This document shows, piece after piece, positions 40,001 to 47,022 of a stretch of DNA of 64,000 nt; the stretch's first letter is position 1, and each line of letters starts with the position of its first letter. Position numbers and translations under genes: made by a program. Source of the DNA: Candidatus Methylomicrobium oryzae (GTDB lineage: Bacteria > Pseudomonadota > Gammaproteobacteria > Methylococcales > Methylomonadaceae); NCBI RefSeq assembly GCF_016745425.1, contig NZ_JAERVK010000016.1, forward strand, positions 1-64,000, read 5' to 3'. The notes beneath the pieces are model-generated. The model ran no database searches. It was not told where the DNA came from and worked only from the letters and a program-made list of their open reading frames with translations.

Positions 40001-40184
40001 ACAAGATATTGCAGGGTTAGACTTCATTCGTCCGTATGATTTTCAGGCATTATTTGAGTCATTACGAGATCATGCTTCTGAAGAAGATATCGTCCAATTT
40101 AGAAAACTCAAACATGCGATGATGATCGGCAATAACTACACACATACTGTTCTTAATTTAAAACCGCAACAAATCTTATCTTAA
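37083..40184 (+). CDS. methyltransferase - coiled coil - HAD-like multidomain protein
   Basis: A 1033-residue cytoplasmic protein starting directly after the wzt stop. Residues about 1-235 are a class I SAM methyltransferase of the Methyltransf_24/CmcI type (SIFVELGTHWGHSYFSF, LLHIDGLHTYEAV, VVLFHDINVRERGFGVW). Residues 251-348 are seven 14-residue repeats, a coiled coil. A linker with KSIFDLALRYSRR follows, then a HAD-like phosphatase domain (about 455-640: FFFDVFDTAI, YFISDMYLNKSTI, HIGDNIIADF), then a C-terminal region without known motif (650-1033). The arrangement recalls chain-terminating enzymes that use a coiled coil as a molecular ruler (WbdD type). Together with Wzt-C this suggests O-chain length control. 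AT-rich compared with the housekeeping genes. Confidence 0.8.
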   Translation: MDSVCEKLLESANFKPYLFKKNSAWLGHLPFAAWLIQIYKPSIFVELGTHWGHSYFSFCQSVYEANLATQCYAIDTWQGDEHAGQYGDEVFHHVNVHNQEHYAGFSRLLRMTFDEALNYFSDASIELLHIDGLHTYEAVNHDFESWLPKLAPGAVVLFHDINVRERGFGVWKLWEELQIRYPNTLEFLHSHGLGILQLDGATEAKKLVWLNCNTSEKLQLKNYFAALGARQWERFEFSQIKIHVNHLSQSIAERDSNINSLGQVIAARDEQIVRLNQTIAEYDAQLTYHKQTVADRDNQIANLNQVIAQHDGLIANLNRIIADYEGQLVNLQNTVAKRDMQILQAQSTVKAILESTSWKLTAPIRFFGKAVRHAKKAYILRKSIFDLALRYSRRHSVFELFKRTFYIMSKEGLEGIRSRLRDFNSNPHKPESKLANTLEKPAYQPLSSIDINKYEYFFFDVFDTAIIRLFQRPIDLFEYISVRTEDPEFHIRRIQKETKTRELFLDRKDISIFEIYKDFADASIDEEIATELKFCVANPEVYLFYSKLLSAGKKIYFISDMYLNKSTIAEMLERNGFSVYADIFVSSEDDYIKGDGSRFEWLKKSLPSCIGNAIHIGDNIIADFMQPTSYGFDAIHYMESHAYYQHDSFLNSKIEFLNSKQSLGLSFLISVFRYWKSGFHDQVPNYWRQFGFLFGGALVSVFCGFINSQILKNKLSCNKIFFLARDGDIMSQIYRLFYDDVEAAYLMASRRCMSFPSLIDLSHAEDVETLKLFTTTIGVSGTKDILERFGYTNLGDLEADLKKIGPDPSKWAEPMILECFLRNKKSILEKAITERRVLFDYLSKINFFDQKDIVIVDVGWGGSIQNSLVKLLKLWGYEKKNLHGIYLGVNDKVAHKNNKVGFLFNGDQTHFAEYFNLIELITSSPQNGIVRIDYANGTFFPISGTVNEHEKQRQFVAAEIQKGIIDFAQIVKEQDIAGLDFIRPYDFQALFESLRDHASEEDIVQFRKLKHAMMIGNNYTHTVLNLKPQQILS
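37833..38126 (+). repeat. seven in-frame 42-bp repeats encoding a 14-residue coiled-coil unit
   Basis: The units run IAERDSNINSLGQV, IAARDEQIVRLNQT, IAEYDAQLTYHKQT, VADRDNQIANLNQV, IAQHDGLIANLNRI, IADYEGQLVNLQNT, VAKRDMQILQAQST. Each is two heptads. The DNA copies are diverged, so this is protein-level repetition. Copy number could vary by recombination and would change the length of the rod. Confidence 0.85.
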
Positions 40185-40297
40185 TTTTGAAAACCATTAA
40201 ATTTTGAGTCCCATCCTGAAAATAGAGCCAAGCAATCCATTCTCACTCTACTTATTCTGGTGCATTCGTTTCTACAAGCTCGATATCAGCTTTTTTA

Positions 40298-41110
40298 ATG
40301 TTTATTGAAAAAAATATCAATATGCAAGAAATAAAACTAGTGACGGTTTTTATTAATCCTGAGATGTATGAAAGGTTTTTTACATCCAATATCAATTTAA
40401 ATTGTTATGAATTAATAGGAATTGACAATAGACAATTTAATCACGGCTTGCCTGTAATTTATAATAATATAATTGAAAAAAATATACATGATAATTGCTG
40501 GCTTTTTTTTGTTCACGAGGATTTCGAAATAAAGTGTGGTTTAGCTGTTGTTGGCCGTTTAGATCAAACCTCCGTTTATGGTACTTTTGGGATAAATCTT
40601 GAGAACGATGCTCCAGTTCCCTACGGAAGACATTTGTGTAGCAATAAGGATGGCTCTCATGCAGTTGAAGTGGGAAACGAAGTGACCAATACGGCTAAAG
40701 TTCAAACCCTTGATTGTCAAAGTATATTGATCCATACATCACTGCTGGCTACCTATCCGGGTCTCCGCTTTGACGAGAAATTGACTTTTGACTTATACGC
40801 AGAAGATTTTTGCATTAGTGCTCAGAAAAATTTCGGGATCGAGATAAAAGTTTTTCCTCTTCAATTCCAGCATTATTCTCATGGAAAGTTGACTGAGAGA
40901 TATTATAAGGGTATAGATTATTTGGCTAAGAAATACCCAACAATTGCCGTTCCAGGCAGTTGCTCTTTTATTGGAGGAAGGGCGAATGAGCTTGAACAAA
41001 AGTTTAAATATGACATACCTGCAAACCAAAATAGTCAAGATGACATGATTTTTTGGAGTATAATTAGAAGCTTCCCAAATCGACTCAAATCATTTTTTTC
41101 TTTCTATTGA
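40298..41110 (+). CDS. glycosyltransferase, StrF-like GT2 type
   Basis: A 270-residue soluble protein. CWLFFVHEDFEI (about 68-79) places an acidic pair where the metal-binding motif of these GT-A folds lies. TLDCQSILIHTSLLATYPGL and FDEKLTFDLYAEDFCISAQK match the second half of the StrF-like family (Glyco_tranf_2_5). It probably adds a sugar to the nascent chain. Very AT-rich. No clear ribosome site supports either the ATG at 40298 or the one at 40322. Confidence 0.65.
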   Translation: MFIEKNINMQEIKLVTVFINPEMYERFFTSNINLNCYELIGIDNRQFNHGLPVIYNNIIEKNIHDNCWLFFVHEDFEIKCGLAVVGRLDQTSVYGTFGINLENDAPVPYGRHLCSNKDGSHAVEVGNEVTNTAKVQTLDCQSILIHTSLLATYPGLRFDEKLTFDLYAEDFCISAQKNFGIEIKVFPLQFQHYSHGKLTERYYKGIDYLAKKYPTIAVPGSCSFIGGRANELEQKFKYDIPANQNSQDDMIFWSIIRSFPNRLKSFFSFY

Positions 41111-41433
41111 AATAATGAAACTTTCAATCTAATCCTAATTTTATAAGCTTTCCGAGTCAAAATCGCATCGAGTAGGTCGGCTGCATATGCTTCAGTCCAA
41201 CATATAATCGCAATTTATGCCAGTGCAAAATCAGTTATATTATATTCTTGATCACATGTAGGGCTATAAAAACGGATTTTAAATTGAATAACAGAAGCCA
41301 TGCAGTCATCTTGATTAAAATAATTTACCATCATAACATTAAGAACACGTTTAATTAAGTGCCACTCAAAAATCATTGACCTTTAGCCATAAAAAGTTAA
41401 CTAGAATCTAATATATAGAATTGGAAAATTACT
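41111..41433. other. AT-rich gap, no recognised feature
   Basis: About 320 bp with no supportable reading frame and no clear hairpin. The low GC continues that of the neighbouring glycosyltransferase genes. Confidence 0.3.
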
Positions 41434-43602
41434 TTGCCAGTTAGAATTATCAGACATTATGTAACCTCTATTAAAAATTTAATAAGAATCCTCCGGGATA
41501 TATTAAGCAGAAGCGGCAGCATCAAAGGAGCTTGGCGCAAGACATGTGCAATTTTCCGCGAAGAAGGCCTTGAAGGTCTTAAGCAAAGATTATCATCATC
41601 CAAAATACAGAAGAGTCCATTCTTGCGGTTGGACTCGTTGGAGTCCTACGTCAACGAGAGATTCTTAACCGCTCAACACAAGGTAAACTGGGCCAGCCGC
41701 TATGTTCCGAAAGTCTCCGATCATCTGGATCTGCGCCAGCTTCCCCTCAAGACGATCGCCTTTTATTTGCCCCAGTTCCATCCCATCCCCGAAAATGATC
41801 TTTGGTGGGGAAAAGGCTTTACCGAATGGACCAACGTAACTAAGGCACAACCCCAGTTTCTCGGCCACTATCAACCTCACCTGCCCGGCGAGTTGGGCTT
41901 CTACGATCTCCGCCTGCCGGAAACGATGCATCAACAAATCGCACTGGCTCGTCAATATGGCGTTTCCGGCTTTTGCTTTCATTTTTACTGGTTTGGAGGT
42001 AAACGCCTGCTTGAGCTGCCTATCAATAATTTTTTGGCAGATCCTGCGATGAATATCGATTTTTGCTTTTGCTGGGCTAATGAAAATTGGTCGCGGCGCT
42101 GGGACGGCTCGGAAAACGATATGCTGATGGCGCAAAATCATTCGCCTGAAGACGATATTGCTTTTATCGAAGCGATGTTTCCGGCCTTTGCGGATCCCCG
42201 TTACATCCGGATTGACGACAAGCCCTTGCTGATTGTGTATCGCGCCAGTATATTGCCCGACGCAAAAGCGACGGCAGCCAGATGGCGTAAACGGGCGCAG
42301 GAAAACGGCTTTGCCGGCCTTTATCTGGTCGCAGCCCGCACATTCGAGATTACCGATCCTCGGCCATACGGATTCGACGCTGCGGTAGAGTTTCCCCCGC
42401 ATCAAGTGAATGTGCCGCCCCTGACTCGCAAATTCAAGATTATCAATCCAGAATATACAGGGAATATTTTCGAATATGCCCATCTGGCGGAAAAATACAG
42501 TCAGCAAAAAGAGAGTGAGTTTGTTAATTTTAAAACCGTTGTTCCGTCATGGGATAACGAAGCCCGTAAGCCGGGAAACGGTCATACTTTCGCTAACGCG
42601 TTGCCGGAACTTTATGCGAAGTGGCTTTCAGCTGCTGCTCAGATAACATTGCAACATAAACCTGATGAACGGTTGCTGTTCATTAATGCTTGGAACGAAT
42701 GGGCAGAAGGCGCCCATCTCGAACCGGATCGTTATTATGGTTATGCCCATCTGCATGCCACTGCTAATGTTCTACGTAACCTTATAAAGGCTAAAGATGA
42801 GGTTACGGCACTGATAGCAGATATTAATGCTGATTTTACTAAACGCTATGATACTGCCATAATTCTTCACCTTTATTATGAAGATCTAATCGACGCTATA
42901 TTTTTTAAATATCTGTCACAGTTACAGAATATGGTCGATTTGTTTGTTACCGTTAAAGAAGATATCTCCTTAGAAGCTTTAAAAAGAATTCGTCAATGGT
43001 TTCCGAATATTTTCGTTCTAAAGACGGAAAATCGTGGGCGTGATATTCGGCCTTTTTTAATGGCATACAAGCAAGTTAGTCAACTCGGTTATCAATATGT
43101 TTGCAAGTTACATACGAAAAAATCACCTCAGCGAACGGATGGTGAGAACTTGCGCGAAAATTTAATTTCTTCCTTAGTAGCCACTCCCAATCTCGTCGAG
43201 AAAATTGTCGGTAGATTTTCATCAGAAAGTGAACTGGGATTGCTCGCACCGCCCAATTCATTAATTGACCTTTCTGCGCCGTATATTCATTCCGACAATA
43301 AGCCGTGGCTAGACGTGCTTCTCGCCCGGCTTGGGGCACAAGAGTCCATCGGTAAATATGCTTTCCGGTTTCCAGCCGGATCAATGTACTGGTTTCGTGT
43401 TTCCGCACTGCTGCCATTGTTAGATAAATCTGTAATCAAAGTCGATGAGTTTGAATTGGAAGCCGGCCAACTGGATGGCACGTTGGCGCATGCTGTTGAA
43501 AGGATTATAGGATTACTGCCTTCACAGCTCGGTTACACTCTACGTGAGCTCGAAAATTATGAGTTGGCTTTTGACCCGGATGTCTTGGCAATTCTAAATT
43601 AG
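41434..43602 (+). CDS. WbsX (GH99-like) - RgpF fusion glycosyltransferase
   Basis: A 722-residue protein. After a basic N-terminus containing FREEGLEGLKQRL, residues about 105-440 are a WbsX/GH99-like TIM-barrel domain (IAFYLPQFHPIPENDLWWGK, GKGFTEWTNV, FCFCWANENWSRRWDG, INAWNEWAEGAHLEPD). Residues about 480-700 are an RgpF rhamnan-synthesis domain (AIILHLYYEDLIDAI, TENRGRDIRPFL, LHTKKSPQRTDGENLR). Both are common in large O-polysaccharide transferases, and RgpF fits the rhamnose pathway upstream. The start is a TTG at 41434, since no ATG exists before the WbsX domain. Confidence 0.85.
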   Translation: MPVRIIRHYVTSIKNLIRILRDILSRSGSIKGAWRKTCAIFREEGLEGLKQRLSSSKIQKSPFLRLDSLESYVNERFLTAQHKVNWASRYVPKVSDHLDLRQLPLKTIAFYLPQFHPIPENDLWWGKGFTEWTNVTKAQPQFLGHYQPHLPGELGFYDLRLPETMHQQIALARQYGVSGFCFHFYWFGGKRLLELPINNFLADPAMNIDFCFCWANENWSRRWDGSENDMLMAQNHSPEDDIAFIEAMFPAFADPRYIRIDDKPLLIVYRASILPDAKATAARWRKRAQENGFAGLYLVAARTFEITDPRPYGFDAAVEFPPHQVNVPPLTRKFKIINPEYTGNIFEYAHLAEKYSQQKESEFVNFKTVVPSWDNEARKPGNGHTFANALPELYAKWLSAAAQITLQHKPDERLLFINAWNEWAEGAHLEPDRYYGYAHLHATANVLRNLIKAKDEVTALIADINADFTKRYDTAIILHLYYEDLIDAIFFKYLSQLQNMVDLFVTVKEDISLEALKRIRQWFPNIFVLKTENRGRDIRPFLMAYKQVSQLGYQYVCKLHTKKSPQRTDGENLRENLISSLVATPNLVEKIVGRFSSESELGLLAPPNSLIDLSAPYIHSDNKPWLDVLLARLGAQESIGKYAFRFPAGSMYWFRVSALLPLLDKSVIKVDEFELEAGQLDGTLAHAVERIIGLLPSQLGYTLRELENYELAFDPDVLAILN

Positions 43603-43658
43603 CCCCTCCAAGTAATCCTTCCGTTAGCGATTTTGCTTTGAGTTAAGATATATGCAAT

Positions 43659-44654
43659 ATGCAAACTCAATTTCACGATCCTTTAAAAAATAGAAGCGCC
43701 TCTGTAACTGTAGTTATAGTTAATTGGAACAGCGGAGATTTACTTGGCAAATGCATAACGCAATTGCTAAAGCAGTCGCTGCTACCAGCACATATTTTAG
43801 TTATTGATAACGCCAGCACTGACAGTTCAATCGAATTTAATGATTCTGCCTCAAATATTACAATTCATAAATTAAACAAAAATACTGGTTTTGCCTCCGC
43901 CAATAATCTTGCTCTGTCACAATGTAATACCGAATTTGTAGCTTTACTGAATCCAGATGCCTTTCCGGAGCCTGATTGGCTGAAACAATTAATGGCCGCT
44001 GCTACAGCTCATCCAGATCTTGCCTCATTCGGCTCACGGCAGATGAGCTATGGTTTAACAAAAATAATCGACGGTATCGGGGATGTCTATCACTGTTCCG
44101 GCTTGGTGTGGCGTCATGCTCATGGGCGGCGCCAATCTGATCTTGAAGGAATCTCCAGGGAAATATTTTCTCCTTGTGCCTGCGCGGCCCTATACAAACG
44201 AGAAGCGTTACAGGAAATTAGCGGCTTCGATGAAGACTATTTTTGCTATGTCGAGGATGTCGACTTAGGTTTTCGCCTCAGGCTGGCCGGCTACAAAGCT
44301 TTCTATGTTTCCGACGCCGTGGTAAACCATGTCGGCTCGGCAACCACGGGAGGCCAGCACAGCGACTTCTCGATTTATCATGGCCACCGTAATCTGGTGT
44401 GGACTTACATTAAAAATATGCCGGGAATATTGTTTTGGCTATTTCTCCCTTTTCATATACTATTAAACCTAATTTCTGTCGTTTACTTTAGTCTGCAAGG
44501 AAAAGGTAAAGTTATTGCCCAAGCAAAACTAGACGCGATTCGTGGAATTCCCAAAATGTGGCAAAAAAGGAAAACAATACAGCAAACAAGGAAAGCCTCT
44601 ATAGGCGAAATCTGGCGAGCGTTAGACAAACGTATGTTTCCCTTGCGGCGTTGA
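43659..44654 (+). CDS. family 2 glycosyltransferase
   Basis: A 331-residue GT2 enzyme of the rhamnosyltransferase (WbbL-like) kind: VTVVIVNWNSGDLLGKC near 17, VIDNASTDSS, NTGFASANN, LLNPDAFPEPDWL. EDVDLGFRLRLAGYK is the acceptor-side ED motif. A hydrophobic C-terminal helix (GILFWLFLPFHILLNLISVV) attaches it to the membrane. It likely transfers rhamnose from the dTDP-rhamnose made by rfbBDAC. Confidence 0.88.
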   Translation: MQTQFHDPLKNRSASVTVVIVNWNSGDLLGKCITQLLKQSLLPAHILVIDNASTDSSIEFNDSASNITIHKLNKNTGFASANNLALSQCNTEFVALLNPDAFPEPDWLKQLMAAATAHPDLASFGSRQMSYGLTKIIDGIGDVYHCSGLVWRHAHGRRQSDLEGISREIFSPCACAALYKREALQEISGFDEDYFCYVEDVDLGFRLRLAGYKAFYVSDAVVNHVGSATTGGQHSDFSIYHGHRNLVWTYIKNMPGILFWLFLPFHILLNLISVVYFSLQGKGKVIAQAKLDAIRGIPKMWQKRKTIQQTRKASIGEIWRALDKRMFPLRR

Positions 44655-44665
44655 ACAGGTAAAAA

Positions 44666-45562
44666 GTGACTTTTTCACTCTCGGCAATCATTATTAATTA
44701 CAACTCAGGGAATATGTTATGTAACTGCATTGAATCCCTGTCTACCAGCCCCTTACCTGTCGAGATCATCGTCATCGACAATGCCTCCGTAGATGAGAGT
44801 CTCAAACAAATCGAAGGTTTATCTGCAGTAACGCTCGTCAGAAACGCCGTCAACACCGGCTTTGCCTCCGCTTGCAACCAGGGCGCCGCCCTGGCGACAA
44901 CCGATTATCTGCTGTTTCTGAATCCCGACTGCTGTTTCGAAAGAGGCGCCCTGGCCGAACTATTAGCTGCGTTGAAAGCCGAGGACAAAGCCGGAATGGC
45001 GGGCGGGCTGCTGATCAATCCGGACGGTTCCGAGCAAGGCGGAGCCCGCCGCGCGGTACCGACGCCCTGGCGTTCATTTGTACGGGCGTTCGGTTTGAAC
45101 TATTTCGACAAGCGCTGGCCGAAGCTGTTCTTCGATTTTTATCTGCACAAACAGCCGCTGCCCGAAAGCCCGACCGAAGTGGAAGCGATTTCAGGCGCCT
45201 GCATGCTGGTGAAACGCAAAGCCGTTGCCGACGTCGGACTATGGGACGAAGGCTACTTCCTGCATTGCGAGGACCTCGACTGGTGCATGCGTTTCCGTCA
45301 GAAAGGCTGGAGAATCCTCTTCGTCCCTTCGGCGCGGGTGATTCACGCACAAGGCGCGTGCAGCCGCAGTCGGCCTATTTTCGTCGAATGGCATAAACAC
45401 AAGGGGATGATGCGGTTTTACCTCAAATTTTTCCGTCATCAATATCCCGGCATATTGATGTGGCTGGTCGCATTAGGGGTCTGGTTCCGATTCGGTTTGA
45501 TCGCTGCTTACCGTTCATTCAAAAATGTCGAACGCAGGTTAGGATTCGGAAGTGAAACATAA
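44666..45562 (+). CDS. family 2 glycosyltransferase
   Basis: A 298-residue GT2 enzyme with the same motif order as its neighbour: SAIIINYNSGNML, VIDNASVDES, NTGFASACNQ, LFLNPDCCFE, and HCEDLDWCMRFRQKGW. It begins with GTG at 44666, 11 bp after the previous stop. GC content rises within this gene towards the flanking level, marking the right edge of the AT-rich island. The stop overlaps the next gene's GTG. Confidence 0.88.
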   Translation: MTFSLSAIIINYNSGNMLCNCIESLSTSPLPVEIIVIDNASVDESLKQIEGLSAVTLVRNAVNTGFASACNQGAALATTDYLLFLNPDCCFERGALAELLAALKAEDKAGMAGGLLINPDGSEQGGARRAVPTPWRSFVRAFGLNYFDKRWPKLFFDFYLHKQPLPESPTEVEAISGACMLVKRKAVADVGLWDEGYFLHCEDLDWCMRFRQKGWRILFVPSARVIHAQGACSRSRPIFVEWHKHKGMMRFYLKFFRHQYPGILMWLVALGVWFRFGLIAAYRSFKNVERRLGFGSET

Positions 45563-46487
45563 TTCGATTATATCGTTCCCTCATCATTTATCGCTGAACG
45601 CTGCGAAACCAGCCTCCAAAAACCTCGCCGTTATTGGCGCGACCGGTCTGGTTGGAGAATGTTTACTGGCGCTTTCAACGGAGGCCGGATGGCGGGTAAC
45701 CGCCTATTACCGGGGCGAATCGGCGCCTTCCCCCGAGGGAATAGAATGGCTGCCTCTACCGGAACCGGGCGCCGCTGCCGCTCCCCCTGCGCCAAGCGAA
45801 ACGGCGGTCAAGTACTGGATCTGCACCGCACCTATCTGGATTCTGCCCGAGCATTTCGCCTTGCTCGAATCCCAGGGCGTGCGGCGCCTAGTGACCCTGT
45901 CGTCAACCAGCCGCTTTACGAAAAAGAATTCTTCCGATGCAGAAGAGCAGGCCGTTTCGCGCCGTCTGGCCGAAGCGGAGGCCAGGGTGCAGCAATGGGC
46001 GGAAAGCGGCGGCGTGGAATGGGTGATCCTCAGGCCGACCTTGATTTACGGATTAGGGCGGGACGGAAATATCGCCGAGATTGCCCGCTTCGTCCGGCGA
46101 TTCGGGTTCTTTCCCTTGTTCGGTAAAGCACAAGGGCTGCGCCAGCCCATCCACGTGCAGGACGTCGCCCATGCCTGTCTTGCAGCGCTGGAATCGTCGG
46201 CGGCAGCCAACCGCGCTTACAATCTTTCCGGCGGAGAGACGCTTTCTTACCGGAACATGATTATCCGCATATTTACCTGTATGGGCCGGTTTCCGCTGCT
46301 TTTACCGGTGCCTTTGTTTGCTTTCCGGGTAGCCTGCGCCCTGTTCCGTCTGTTTCCCCGCTATCGTCATTGGTCGTCCGCGATGGCGGAACGGATGAAC
46401 CGGGACATGGTGTTCGACCATAGCCCGGCCGCGCGCGATCTGGCGTTCAAGCCGCGCGCATTTGCGCTTTTTCCCGAAGACTTCTAA
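45552..46487 (+). CDS. NAD(P)-binding SDR/epimerase-like protein
   Basis: A 311-residue protein with an N-terminal Rossmann motif after about 25 residues (LAVIGATGLVGECLL) and the epimerase-like VEWVILRPTLIYGLGRDG region. Where the catalytic Tyr-x3-Lys is expected it reads SRFTKKNSSD, without Tyr, so it is an atypical SDR that may bind but not turn over sugar nucleotides in the usual way. The start is GTG at 45552, overlapping the previous gene by 11 bp, so it belongs to the polysaccharide transcript. It ends the locus. Confidence 0.75.
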   Translation: MKHNSIISFPHHLSLNAAKPASKNLAVIGATGLVGECLLALSTEAGWRVTAYYRGESAPSPEGIEWLPLPEPGAAAAPPAPSETAVKYWICTAPIWILPEHFALLESQGVRRLVTLSSTSRFTKKNSSDAEEQAVSRRLAEAEARVQQWAESGGVEWVILRPTLIYGLGRDGNIAEIARFVRRFGFFPLFGKAQGLRQPIHVQDVAHACLAALESSAAANRAYNLSGGETLSYRNMIIRIFTCMGRFPLLLPVPLFAFRVACALFRLFPRYRHWSSAMAERMNRDMVFDHSPAARDLAFKPRAFALFPEDF

Positions 46488-47022
46488 GGCCGCTCCAATC
46501 TCGCTTCCGCTTCCTGCAGTTTGCCCGACACATCTGCCATGCAGCTCCAGAGCGCAGGTCAAGTGTCAGATATCAGAATTTAAGAAACAGCTAAGTGATT
46601 GATCGTAGTTCAAAAATTTATTGACTGGTATCGGTGTATAAACGACTTTCAATAATTTCATTATCTTTCTCTTTACTGATGAGAGGCAGACGTTAATTAT
46701 TGTTTATACGGCCCTATTGATCGTAGAGTGGATTCAGAGTTACTTCGCTCCAGAGTGTTAACCAGCGATGATATTTTTTCAGTGATTGGCAAGCTGGTAA
46801 TTTTAAAAATCCGTTTTTTAACATTCGCTTGGGTTATATTCTGAAAAAAATTGGGCGCCCATTCGTTAAAAAATGGAAAGATTTCGAAACCGAGTAACAA
46901 TTAAGCTTTTTGGGGGAAGGCTTGGAAATTACACCAAAACATGATAAAAGATAAAGACAAAAACATTTATCCATAAAAAACAAATGGTTATTTGATAAAC
47001 ACTGCAAACATCAAAGGCAATT
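46488..47022. other. 535-bp region before the phosphorelay operon
   Basis: No gene I can support. It is AT-rich in 46560-47000. A 67-residue minus-strand frame (46697-46900) resembles nothing known. The promoter of the kinase operon should lie here. Confidence 0.3.

Noticed and set aside
46697-46900. 67-residue minus-strand frame before the kinase operon
   Set aside because: No ribosome site, no family, in AT-rich noncoding DNA where such frames arise by chance.
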